Below are positions 9,501 through 15,816 of a stretch of 49,488 nt of DNA, piece after piece. Both the position numbers and the translations under genes were made by a program. The DNA lies in the IMG/VR virus record IMGVR_UViG_3300020051_001011, positions 1 to 49,488 of that record; one strand, 5' to 3'. Each line of letters begins with the position of its first letter. The stretch's first letter is position 1. The notes under the pieces are model-generated. The model saw nothing but the letters and a program-made list of their open reading frames with translations, did not search any database and had not been told where the DNA came from. This DNA comes from a virus.

Positions 9501-11741
9501 ATCATGACAAGTACAGGTGCTGGTTATGGCGCAGTTCCAACTATTACTGCTGAAACTGATAAAGTTACTGAAATCATTGTTGACTCGTTTGGTAATGGTT
9601 ACAAAACTACACCTACTGTTACAATTAGTGGCGGAGGCGCATCAGAATCTGCAACAGCAACAGCAGTTATGGATAACGAAGGCGTAGCAAGTATCACTAT
9701 TGATACAGTAGGCGCTGGATACACTAGTGTTCCTACTATTGAAATTATTGATGCAAGCGCCAAGTTTGTAGCTATTGCAAACGGTAGTACAAGTAACGCT
9801 AACATAACACTTGCTAATGCTAAGTCAGACAATACATGGAGTGCAGGAACTGCATTGCCAAACAGCAACTTTACTTCTGTAACTTATGGTGACGGAGTGT
9901 ATGTTGCAGTAGGCGGCGCAGGCGGATCAGGAAGTGCTGCAACATCAACAGATGGCAGTGCTTGGGTTTCAAGAACTAACATTACATTAAGTGCTGGTAC
10001 ATTTAGCGGTGTAGCATATGGCGCAGCTACTTATGTTGCAATCAACACAGGTGGCAATAAAGTAGCAAAAAGTGCTAACGGCATTACTTGGGCAGAAGGT
10101 GGTACATTACCATCCTCAAATACTTGGGCTAGTGTTGCATACGGAAATGGTAGATTTGTTGCTATTGCAACAGGTAGCAGAGAAGTTGCAGTTAGTTACG
10201 ACAAAGGTGCAACTTGGGTTGCATCACCAGCAGGATTACCAACAGCAGGCAACTGGTCTAAAGTTAAATATGGACAAGGTTTGTTCATAGCAGTAGCCGA
10301 AGGTACTGCGGTGTGTGCAACAAGTACAGACGGTATTACATGGAATGAACAAGCACTTGGTTCAAGCGCAGCGTGGAACGGGCTAGTGTTTGGTAATCCA
10401 AATAGCAAGCCAATCTGGGCAGCATTTACTAATGCAGCAAATAATGTTGTTAACTATGTTGAAACTGGTGCTAAAGCATTAGGTAGACTAGTAGAAACTG
10501 ATGGTTCTATTATTTCGACTAGAATGGTTGAACCTGGTTCAGGTTATCCAAACGGAACAGTAGTAAGTACTACTAGTGCGAACACAATCACTTTAGATTC
10601 AACAGCACGTTTAGTACAGAATCAACCAATTACATTTACTAATGTTACTGATTCAGGATTAGTAAATGAAACACCATACTATATTAACACTATACCAAGT
10701 GGAACAACTATTACTGTAAGTCTAATTGCAGGTAGTGGCACACCGGTTGCTATTGAAACTACTACATTAACTGGAGCAACATTTAAAGCAGGGCCGATTG
10801 CAACTATTACTGATCCTAACTCAACTATTGATGCTCCGGTTCATGCAAGACAAGGCAATGGCGCACTTGCTAACCCAAGCTTCACTAACAGAGGTTCAGG
10901 TTATCAAACAGCAACAGTTGAAGTAGCAGGCGATGGCTATTCAGACTTGTTCCAGGCAAGTACATTTATTGCTGTACGCGGATTGTTTGACTTACCGATA
11001 CCTGGTTCAAACATTGTGTTTGCAAGCAAAACTGGTACTTGGTACAAACTAGTAGCAGTGAGCGGCATACTTGGAAGTCAAGGCAACTATAATGCAACTT
11101 TCCAAATTAGTCCTGCATTAACTATACTTGATGCACCTCTAGACGGTACATTAGTTACTACAACTAATAAGTACTCGCAAGTACGTCTAACAGGACATGA
11201 CTTCTTGTACATTGGTACTGGTAACCAAGCTGATACTAACTATCCGTATGTTGATATTACTACAGCTAACCAAGATGTGCAACAGCTATCAAGTGGTGGC
11301 GGACGAGTGTTCTTTACAAGTACTGACCAAGACGGTAACTTTAACGTTGGTGGATTGTTCGGTGTTCAACAGAGTACTGGTACAGCGACATTGGATGCAG
11401 ATGCGTTTAACTTAGCAGGTCTACAATCGTTGCAGCTTAACGGTATTGGACTTGGTATTGGTTCAGCTGTTATTACTCAGTTCAGTACAGATCCATTCTT
11501 TACTGCAAATAGTGATAACATTGTTCCAACGCAACGTGCGATTAAATCGTACATTACTGCACAGATTGGTGGCGGTCAGTCTAGTTTGAACGTTAACACA
11601 CTAACTTCAGGTGTTGTGTTTATTGCAAACGATGAAATAACAACTACCAACGGCGGACAGCTAAATATTAAAGCGAAGATGAACTTTACAGGTGGAATTG
11701 ATGGTGCTCCAGTTGCACTAGGATTCTTCTTAGCAAGATAA
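573..11741 (+). CDS. Giant multidomain virion structural protein (3722 aa)
   Basis: This is an enormous modular protein, probably an extended tail or fibre-like virion component. Residues ~10-330 and ~430-460 hold seven repeats of the WxxxxxYxxGDxVxxxGxxY type, like carbohydrate-binding module 5/12. Residues ~665-2390 hold ten divergent copies of a module with the signature CxRDxGYxxDAxxYD. Around 2440-2600 is a Gly/Asn-rich region that looks like a beta-helix. Residues ~2840-3280 carry about six BNR/Kelch-like strands with S-x-DG-x-x-W motifs, separated by Gly-rich repeats. The last ~150 residues match the C-terminus of the gene at the window start. It follows a late-type promoter and a GGAG ribosome site (positions 562-565). 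Role in host glycan recognition is inference from the repeat types. No frameshift was noticed over 11 kb. Confidence 0.85.
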   Translation: MAEFKLGRIRFVWQGDWVASTTYVADDVISFGGKSYICVKNHTSSTEFNTDFTDVIPKWEIVSDGTSWQGDWEPEVEYAPGDVVKYGANVYICENGHVSATFDSPTFLGLEENLADWTEFATSFDFKGDWATSTRYKLSDLVRYGGYVYVCNTAHVSAATSILGLENDQANWTLFSDGIVYTGEWVTATRYRINDLIKYGGNIWIATTAHTSSNFEADESNWEAFVEGFQFEDSWNNISNYQIGDTVTYGGYVYVAKTNNTNSQPTSNPDDWDVFTTGFSFQGDWTVLSSYKVGDVVRLGGSTYVALTDNTGNEPPDATYWSRLNSGINWTYSTETFLQVQGSNVVGSGSGARFDVVKSKSVYTITVSTGFAGTGYATNDVIKLLGSSIGGTSPANDAEVTVTGVSGGTVTSVSWTGYSSTWKTGTDYHVGDVVIYGASSFIAVTKHTAATGNRPDNDLTADYWNLLTLGSEALSLTTEGDLVYYGENGPTRLPIGVDGQILRATDGFPAWANYGLIDNVVYVGPLGANEPAPASGLTVDKPWASVRYALEQVRDGYLNPQAKHILQNNKEFLMKEVTNWISYNYRVNITAATSGTQVFTTTSTANLDPGMPIVFNGTLGGVTAGTIYYVESAVSDTEFRISDVQNSGIPRVLTNGTGTMQGNLAYDTVKCERDTGYIVDALIYDISRGGTLKTVTAAKSYFTPAGNEYINGTFGSQALQTVQAYTYLKSIVASVLSNEQPLSYQSLNGVALEDRSVQIIDFTLEAEATGISKAANLIDIITTGISAGSATAIPTVTNPNTTVFIKTGTYNEILPIIVPEYTAIVGDELRTSVIQPAPAVPLLVNDKSKTTSALNRIKDLIPDLMQNIAIAPTSGNTASQAYINGYGGTTTSTNRLNTGIELISDILENGISVANAYEVSNPTPTSGTGNASDSGYANAVTQLTANKAFLQAEITAWIADQVLNETAPFTSAFTYDAVACARDTGYIIDAIIYDLTYGGNLETTVAARAYFVEGSPVYGAGEKDETLAAYARLKTIVGEVILETDVVLSPDNGELQNKDNDAGSAGAASKAEALVQEVYDTIDTDGTLASEVAADITWVPTTLTTVNTAIVAAKATIQAGAISWINENYPDLTYDEAKCSRDLGYIIDALRYDIMFGSDFRSLKAGMAYRRGIASTGIVLDSQLEPTIGSIDYVREQIKAITTGTTKVAESTALIADILENGSGSIPTSFVIPDPTGYDTGFFNARRLIKLNKDFLVAEVEAYMTDNYNALWISLDSDQKASCLRDMEYILDALEYDLTYRGNLETIVAARAYYVDGVFQEPSDQKTAALAVQARLADIIDNIAIGNTAGWTKSSSNAATQDITGTAGSAGAAAFAQDRINEIYNTIDTGDTPALISPSLTWVDSALVDLKSVIDARRSVIQQGAIDYINFIYPDLTYDEAKCARDVGYIVDAIAYDVLFGSDFRSAKAGMAYRRGITSTEYVIDNQLAATLSTISFIDEALTQLTEGSTSEVGTTTAALAVASKAETIKTVVQSGLTAVPAYVLPTPTNYNTANLVDTAYATTSNTTGVTTTYGNAADQLAVNSAFIQLEVRKWLEDSNNGFDTFWATLGADAQDKCIRDVGYIIDAIRYDLTYGGNTQSLIAGSAYYSNFVLTIGANELPATLGAYDRMRDVIGWVIAEDTGSWTKSPGNTLTQDVSGTAGNAASIEFAEDRVDDVLDWINNGEPNATIEIATDWAGLEVKTSYDALVSRRYEIIEDTVYWVEKNWQKLQYNQETCRRDTGLMTDAVIRDMLTGSNFASIKAGMAYYRILASTAIVTNNQLDASVGAVNFLKQKVKHIAATTASAHAELIINDITAYIDGGKKPTLRIKALSTVDENDAAAAITIWDNKEFIQAEVLAFIAAEYPLVEFSQEKCIRDVGLLIDALRYDLVYGGTSATQEAAMAYYVGTTLQIDENDKVATIAAYEWVKFLASDLAINQVGSPYAIQTEVTPVFRDENVQIIGDANSALRVVALMDYAIALINDGVSAFDTVTIVDVTSNVLTSDAEHNFKIGDEVSSVSGFDTVTGGQIYYIKSVPNTTTFTISETFNGTTHVLSDSTSTETLIVNKSNPDISSVNAVIKQQNLNLSGSKEIIKTAITQYIADNYPTLVYDEDKCARDVGYIVDAIGYDMMVDSNYRTIAAASAYYRGAQADLVLGAQKTATVQSYRELKNKIASYITASPTAVKRANSLMDIIINMLDKGVNETPETTGTIAYYNNVEVAKGVEILKANKNFLANEATAWVTQTFSNTVTAVSNGNNAVQTSTAHNLAVNDPVVFSDTIDELTPGITYYVKAILAPEQFTVSTTIGGTEVTIVTGGVTEATVTYSFDPVACRRDMIRYVEAVAHDLQYPGNHHALRAAILYLNAVEGSERSDMFYVRNSTGVRNMTLSGLRGNLTELNEFGTRRPTAGAYVSLDPGFGPWDTEAWITNKSPYIQNVTNFGVGCVGNKIDGALHAGGNRSTVSNDFTQVLSDGIGVWCSGNNSLTELVSVFAYYNYSGYLADLGGRIRATNGNSSYGTYGTIAEGTDTGEVPLYCEVDNLSQEAYISEVITDGDQQVFRFEFDNAGRDYTNAQYAISGSGFNATTIADETRDGAIFETRLIDLDDGNETGGADYVTAKNVAQGGDLISATIAATDTALLGAYNGMRIQITAGTGVGQYGNILTYNNGLKVAKVYKDSFENLTVTNTTVTTNVLTVASTASLYVDMPIYLSDDIGGLTAANDYYVTAITSGTQFTVSDEEGGADVTLSTATGSVTLYAAGWDHVIPGTPIAAGLDLTSGYTIEPRIKFTGPGYVATATTTSGTESIRAASYADGHFVALQNGGTATYASADGKTWTSSGALSTSANWADVAFGGGTGATARVIIGGLGGSGAVLEAELGELNSIGLPGPTQIKQINVINGGKGFSSAPTITITPTSGGGGASAVCTVLNGVIQEVIMTSTGAGYGAVPTITAETDKVTEIIVDSFGNGYKTTPTVTISGGGASESATATAVMDNEGVASITIDTVGAGYTSVPTIEIIDASAKFVAIANGSTSNANITLANAKSDNTWSAGTALPNSNFTSVTYGDGVYVAVGGAGGSGSAATSTDGSAWVSRTNITLSAGTFSGVAYGAATYVAINTGGNKVAKSANGITWAEGGTLPSSNTWASVAYGNGRFVAIATGSREVAVSYDKGATWVASPAGLPTAGNWSKVKYGQGLFIAVAEGTAVCATSTDGITWNEQALGSSAAWNGLVFGNPNSKPIWAAFTNAANNVVNYVETGAKALGRLVETDGSIISTRMVEPGSGYPNGTVVSTTSANTITLDSTARLVQNQPITFTNVTDSGLVNETPYYINTIPSGTTITVSLIAGSGTPVAIETTTLTGATFKAGPIATITDPNSTIDAPVHARQGNGALANPSFTNRGSGYQTATVEVAGDGYSDLFQASTFIAVRGLFDLPIPGSNIVFASKTGTWYKLVAVSGILGSQGNYNATFQISPALTILDAPLDGTLVTTTNKYSQVRLTGHDFLYIGTGNQADTNYPYVDITTANQDVQQLSSGGGRVFFTSTDQDGNFNVGGLFGVQQSTGTATLDADAFNLAGLQSLQLNGIGLGIGSAVITQFSTDPFFTANSDNIVPTQRAIKSYITAQIGGGQSSLNVNTLTSGVVFIANDEITTTNGGQLNIKAKMNFTGGIDGAPVALGFFLAR
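600..1935 (+). repeat. Seven CBM5/12-like repeats in the giant structural protein
   Basis: Six nearly contiguous ~55-60 residue repeats (to about 1550) and one separated copy (about 1838-1935). Each has a Trp, then Y-x-x-G/S-D-x-V, then G-G-x-x-Y. This spacing resembles chitin/cellulose-type carbohydrate-binding modules of families 5 and 12. Confidence 0.7.
2563..7775 (+). repeat. Ten-copy CxRDxGYxxDAxxYD module array
   Basis: Ten copies of a module whose core is Cys-x-Arg-Asp-x-Gly-Tyr-x-x-Asp-Ala-x-x-Tyr-Asp, followed by Gly/Ser-Gly/Asp-Asn and an A-x-x-Y motif. Cores start near 2569, 3495, 3970, 4407, 4885, 5416, 5890, 6304, 7024 and 7678. The copies are diverged in protein and DNA. Alternating subtypes are visible (YGGNLET-like versus FGSDFRS-like), suggesting duplication of a two-module unit. 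Confidence 0.75.
9115..10430 (+). repeat. BNR/Kelch-like repeats in the giant structural protein
   Basis: About six repeats of ~45 residues with F/Y-V-A-x-x, then S-x-D/N-G-x-x-W and W-x-x-V-x-[YF]-G. The pattern is typical of sialidase-type or Kelch-like beta-propeller blades. The first copy (about 9120-9260) is separated from the others (about 9765-10400) by Gly-rich A-x-A-x-V repeats. Confidence 0.6.
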
Positions 11742-11756
11742 CAACGGAGAAAACAA

Positions 11757-12077
11757 ATGGCAACAGGAAGACTAGGTAACGTAGATATACCTGCAACAAC
11801 AAATACTACAGCGTATACAGTTCCAGTAGGAACCTACGCTGTGGCAAATATCTCACTAACAAACAGGAATACAACTTCGGTAAATATACGTGTAGCAATG
11901 GCAACAACTGCTACGCCCACCGATCAAGAATGGATTGAGTACAACACTGTATTAATTCCAAATGGTGTATTTGAGCGTACAGGTTTAGTAATGCAGGGCG
12001 GATTAAACTTAGTTGTGTATTCAACACAAGCGAACGTTGGGTGTACTGTATACGGCATTGAAACATCAACTACATAA
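11757..12077 (+). CDS. Small virion structural protein, hypothetical (106 aa)
   Basis: A 106-residue protein with no clear transmembrane segment or signal peptide. It is rich in Thr, Val and Asn and reads as an all-beta sandwich-like protein (repeated short strands such as TAYTVPVGTYAVANISL). It starts 15 bp after the giant structural gene, with a GGAG ribosome site (11745-11748), and is followed 14 bp later by a fibre gene, so it belongs to the same late tail operon. It could be a fibre-attachment or whisker/collar component, but no family is recognised. Confidence 0.7.
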   Translation: MATGRLGNVDIPATTNTTAYTVPVGTYAVANISLTNRNTTSVNIRVAMATTATPTDQEWIEYNTVLIPNGVFERTGLVMQGGLNLVVYSTQANVGCTVYGIETSTT

Positions 12078-12091
12078 GGGATTAGAAGAAT

Positions 12092-14089
12092 ATGGCACGT
12101 TATAATACAGCACCTCAAACATTAGAAGTTACGGGTGCGCAGACATTTACTTACGCATTTACCGGAGGAATAATTTCCTTAACTGGTACCCCGGGCTATA
12201 CTGTAACGCTTGTTAGTCCAGTATTCTTCCCCGGTAGTAAGCAAACATTTTACAATGCAACTGCTGGTAGTATTACACTAGAAACAGCAGCAGGACAAAT
12301 TATTGGTAACGGTGTTACAATTGGCGTTAGCATTGAGATTCCAACTAACTCTACTTATACTTTAACTTCGGATGGCACTAACTATGTTTTAACAAGTGCA
12401 TTGTCGGGTCCTACTACGTTTGAATTACCAGTAACATTTAATGATTTACTAAACGCAGATGGCAAAGTAGAACTTAATCCGTTAGATAACAATGTTGAAA
12501 TCAAACCAACTGGGACAGGTTTAGTTGACATTAGTCCACAAAGTTCAGTATCGATCCAACCTGGTGCACAAGTTACTATTAGACCAACTGGCAATGCTAG
12601 CATTAGTTCAGCAAGCGGCACAGTTAGTGTAGGTGATGTAGGTAAGACTACAACTATGCTTGGTAATATTAGTGCAATATCAAATGCGCAAACAGTAACA
12701 TTAAGTCCAACAGGAGCAGGCAGTAGCGTAACTATCGATCCAGCTGGCAATACTAGTATTGATGCAGGCGGAACATTAACTATTAGTTCTACTACACTTG
12801 GCACAATTAGTAACATGAGTATCGGTAGTACTAATCCTAGTACTGGTGCATTTACGTCAGTTACTGCTCCAACTATTACTGCTACAAGTTCTGGTGCATC
12901 AACAAGTACATCATCTGGTGCATTAATTGTAACAGGTGGATTAGGTGTAGGCGGCCGCATAAATGCATCAGACTTTACAGGAACAGTTGGTCAAAATACT
13001 CGTAATGCAGGTTTCTTTACAAGCATAGAAGCAAACAGTAGTGTAGGTTTTACAGCTAACACTGCATCAACTAACACTACAAGTGGTACACTTGTTGTAA
13101 CAGGTGGATTGGGTGTAAGTGGCGCAATTTATGCAGGTAGTATTCAAAATACTCCAATTGGTAATACTTCACGTAATAGCGGTGCATTTACTACACTTGC
13201 ATCAAACTCAACTGTAGACTTTACCGCAACAACAGAAGCAAGTAGCACAACAGTTGGTGCAGTTCAAATTGACGGTGGTGTTGCTGTTGCTAAACGTATA
13301 TACGCTGGTGGCGGTTTCCAAGGTGCTGTAGGTAACGTTAGTGCAAACACTGGTGCATTTACAACACTAACTGCAAGTTCAACAGTTACACTAAGCCCGG
13401 GTGCAAACGTTACACTAAGTCCAACAGGATCAGGTACTGTAACACTATCACCAGCAGGTGGCGGCTCAATCAACAACATGAGCATTGGTGCTACAACTGC
13501 TTCTACTGGTAGATTTACATCAGGCACATTTACTAGTAACGTAAGCGTTAGCGGCACATTAAGTGCAAATGGTAACGTAACCTTAGGTAATGCTACATCT
13601 GATAGTCATACAGTTAACGGTAGTTTAACAATTTCAAGTGGATTTAATCACAACGTTACAGGGTATACTCAAATTGCCCGTGGTACTACAGCACAACGCG
13701 GAACTGGTGTAGACGGTGCTTTACGTTACAACACAGATATTGATTGTATTGAATTTAGTGACGGAACGTCATGGCGTGCAGCAGGACAAGGTTTCTACTA
13801 CAGTGATGTAACATCAAACATAACAGCAGCTATTTGGAACTGTTACTTCGTTGATACTTCAGCAGCGGCAAGAACTATTACACTACCAGGTTCTTCAGGA
13901 CTTATCAAAGGTGATACTATTAGATTCTTAGATTTAAGAAAAACATTTGATTCAAACGCACTAACTATTGCACGAAACGGTAATCCGATTCAAGGCGACG
14001 CGGCCAACTTAACAGTAAATACAGAGGGTGCTGCATTTGATCTTATATGGCACGGTACAACTTACGGATGGAGAATCTTCTCAGTCTAA
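12092..14089 (+). CDS. Repeat-rich tail fibre-like structural protein (665 aa)
   Basis: The protein is Ser/Thr/Gly-rich and repetitive. Residues ~130-260 hold short PTGxGxVxISP-type beta repeats. Residues ~260-460 hold three or four ~55-residue units, each containing a TGGLGVxG motif, an N-x-x-x-A-F-T-x-L motif and an x-Y-A-G segment. The C-terminal ~130 residues include RYNTDIDCIEFSDGTSW, a pattern often found at the ends of phage fibres, and a compact terminal domain. The repeats and position among structural genes support a long fibre. It lies between a small structural gene and the three cysteine-rich adhesin-like genes, so it may form the shaft that carries one of them; that link is inferred. 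Confidence 0.75.
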   Translation: MARYNTAPQTLEVTGAQTFTYAFTGGIISLTGTPGYTVTLVSPVFFPGSKQTFYNATAGSITLETAAGQIIGNGVTIGVSIEIPTNSTYTLTSDGTNYVLTSALSGPTTFELPVTFNDLLNADGKVELNPLDNNVEIKPTGTGLVDISPQSSVSIQPGAQVTIRPTGNASISSASGTVSVGDVGKTTTMLGNISAISNAQTVTLSPTGAGSSVTIDPAGNTSIDAGGTLTISSTTLGTISNMSIGSTNPSTGAFTSVTAPTITATSSGASTSTSSGALIVTGGLGVGGRINASDFTGTVGQNTRNAGFFTSIEANSSVGFTANTASTNTTSGTLVVTGGLGVSGAIYAGSIQNTPIGNTSRNSGAFTTLASNSTVDFTATTEASSTTVGAVQIDGGVAVAKRIYAGGGFQGAVGNVSANTGAFTTLTASSTVTLSPGANVTLSPTGSGTVTLSPAGGGSINNMSIGATTASTGRFTSGTFTSNVSVSGTLSANGNVTLGNATSDSHTVNGSLTISSGFNHNVTGYTQIARGTTAQRGTGVDGALRYNTDIDCIEFSDGTSWRAAGQGFYYSDVTSNITAAIWNCYFVDTSAAARTITLPGSSGLIKGDTIRFLDLRKTFDSNALTIARNGNPIQGDAANLTVNTEGAAFDLIWHGTTYGWRIFSV

Positions 14090-14107
14090 TGAAGGATACA
14101 ATATAAT

Positions 14108-14947
14108 ATGGCATCATATTCAAGTTATAAACGAATTATATCAGACCAAGTCGATAACGGCATAGTATCTGAAGCAAAGCTATCTCCAGGTACAGGTTTA
14201 CAATACGGAGTTACTTGGGTGTATAGCTCACGAGCATTTGCATGTCACCAGTGTGCAAACGCTGGTGGTTGTGTATGCCAAGCATGTGGAAGATGCTGTC
14301 TATGGACAGTGCCTGCAAATGTAACTCGTGCTACATTCGAAATTTGGTCAGGTGGAGGCGGCGGAGCAGGTCACACCTGTTGTAACTGCTGTTCGTTCTC
14401 AATTGGCGGAGCAGGTGGTAACTACGCAATTAAAACGATCGCTGTAACTCCAGGCTGGACATACACAGCATGTGCCGGCGGAAGCTGGCCCTGTTCAAAA
14501 TCACATACTTGTAGTGCAGCTATGGGATGTCGTTCTTACGTAACAGGCAATAATCTAAGCAATTTCTGTGTAACAGGCGGTTGTGGTGGTTGGATGTGTA
14601 ATGGTGATGCTTGGGGACCAAGACATCATACAAGCGGTTGTGCTAACTGTAATATTTGTGGAATATTTGGCGCAGATATGGGAATAATGGGTTCTGTCGG
14701 TGGCAGAATGGGACAAACCTCTTGTCGTTGTGCCGGTGTAACAAGTTTTAGCGGCACTGCACCATTCATTGGTAAGTGGGACGGTACTCAAAATACTGAA
14801 GCATGGTGTTCATGTGGTTGTTATGTGAATTGGCCAGCAGGCGGCGGTGCAAGCGGCGGCAGCAGCTATTGTGGTAATTACGCAAAATGTTGCGCAGGCG
14901 GCAGCGGCCAAGGCGGCAGCGGCTTAGTTAAAATAACGTATTATTAA
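14108..14947 (+). CDS. Cysteine/glycine-rich adhesin-like tail protein, paralogue 1
   Basis: 279 residues, about 29 of them Cys by hand count. The N-terminal ~35 residues (motif DQVDNGIVSEAKL) resemble short fibre-attachment segments. Next come a Cys cluster (ACHQC...GGCVCQACGRCC, residues ~45-64), a beta segment ending in WSGGGGGAG, a CCNCC cluster, GGAGGNYA, and further Cys pairs among Gly-rich loops, ending in a Gly-rich tail and VKITYY. The FEIWSGGGGGAG...GGAGGNYA...GWTYT layout resembles the glycine-rich distal domain of many phage tail proteins, but the Cys density is unusual. Paralogues follow at 14963 and 15817. It is probably a receptor-binding fibre tip, by inference from position and glycine-rich layout. 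Confidence 0.75.
   Translation: MASYSSYKRIISDQVDNGIVSEAKLSPGTGLQYGVTWVYSSRAFACHQCANAGGCVCQACGRCCLWTVPANVTRATFEIWSGGGGGAGHTCCNCCSFSIGGAGGNYAIKTIAVTPGWTYTACAGGSWPCSKSHTCSAAMGCRSYVTGNNLSNFCVTGGCGGWMCNGDAWGPRHHTSGCANCNICGIFGADMGIMGSVGGRMGQTSCRCAGVTSFSGTAPFIGKWDGTQNTEAWCSCGCYVNWPAGGGASGGSSYCGNYAKCCAGGSGQGGSGLVKITYY
14339..14408 (+). repeat. 70-bp near-identical block, copy 1 of 3
   Basis: This block, starting GAAATTTGGTCAGGTGG and ending CTCAATTGG plus two bases, recurs at 15194-15263 and 16048-16117. Only two differences were seen between this copy and the other two. It encodes the WSGGGGGAG-HTCCNCC segment of the adhesins. Confidence 0.8.
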
Positions 14948-14962
14948 GGGAAGAAATAGATA

Positions 14963-15802
14963 ATGGCAACGTACGGAAGTTATAGAAAAATTAGCCAGAC
15001 AATGATCCCGGATAATTCAATTGATCAGGTAAAATTACAAGCAGGCGCAGCAAATAAATCTGGTATATTATGGGTGTATAGCTCACGAGCATTTGCATGT
15101 CAAGAATGTTCTAATGCAGGCGGATGTGTATGCCAAGCATGTGGCAGGTGCTGTTTATTTACAGTTCCTACAGGTGTAACAAAACTTACGTTTGAAATTT
15201 GGTCAGGTGGGGGCGGCGGAGCAGGTCACACCTGTTGTAACTGCTGTTCGTTCTCAATTGGTGGTGCCGGAGGCAACTACGCAATTAAAACAATATCAAC
15301 GAGTCCTGGTTGGACTTACTCAGTGTGTGCAGGGGGCTCGTGGCCTTGTTCAAAATCACATACATGTGTTGCTGGACAAGGATGTCGTTCTTACGTAACA
15401 GGATGTAACCTAAGCAATTTCTGTGTTACAGGTGGTTGTGGAGGCATTATGTGTAATGGTGATGCTTGGGGTGAAAGAACGTTGAACTCATGTGCTAACT
15501 GTAATATTTGTGGAATATTTGGTGCAGATTATGGAATAATGGGCACAACAGGAAGAAAATTAGGTCACGGTGGTTGTCACTGTAGAGGAGCAGACGGTAG
15601 CTTTACAGGAACAGCACCACTTATTGGAAAAATGCAACACACCGCAGCAACAGAAGCATGGTGTTCATGTGGTTGTTACGTAAACTGGCCAGCAGGTGGC
15701 GGAATGAGTGGCGTAAGCTCGTACTGTAATAACAATGCAAAATGTTGTGCAGGTGGCATAGGTCAAGGCGGAAGCGGAATAGTAAAAATTACTTATGCAT
15801 AA
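14963..15802 (+). CDS. Cysteine/glycine-rich adhesin-like tail protein, paralogue 2
   Basis: 279 residues with about 30 Cys. It is colinear with the preceding paralogue: N-terminal attachment-like segment (IPDNSIDQVKLQAG), Cys cluster at ~45-64, WSGGGGGAG, CCNCC, NLSNFCVTGGCGG, CANCNICGIFG and a terminal CCAGG and VKITYA. It differs mostly in residues ~1-40 and ~165-235, which would be expected of variable binding loops. It starts 15 bp after the previous stop, with a GGGAAG ribosome site. Nothing shows whether Cys residues are disulphide-bonded or bind metal. Confidence 0.75.
   Translation: MATYGSYRKISQTMIPDNSIDQVKLQAGAANKSGILWVYSSRAFACQECSNAGGCVCQACGRCCLFTVPTGVTKLTFEIWSGGGGGAGHTCCNCCSFSIGGAGGNYAIKTISTSPGWTYSVCAGGSWPCSKSHTCVAGQGCRSYVTGCNLSNFCVTGGCGGIMCNGDAWGERTLNSCANCNICGIFGADYGIMGTTGRKLGHGGCHCRGADGSFTGTAPLIGKMQHTAATEAWCSCGCYVNWPAGGGMSGVSSYCNNNAKCCAGGIGQGGSGIVKITYA
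15194..15263 (+). repeat. 70-bp near-identical block, copy 2 of 3
   Basis: Identical over its whole length to the copy at 16048-16117 by direct reading, although flanking coding sequence is clearly diverged. Confidence 0.8.
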
Positions 15803-15816
15803 CAAGGAAAAAATAA

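Noticed and set aside
9599-10408. Antisense and alternate-frame openings in the giant gene
   Set aside because: Composition shadows of the long repeat-rich reading frame.
12382-12960. A 192-codon open frame on the minus strand
   Set aside because: It is antisense to the repetitive fibre gene, its product is only low-complexity Val/Pro/Leu, and no ribosome site or promoter is visible.
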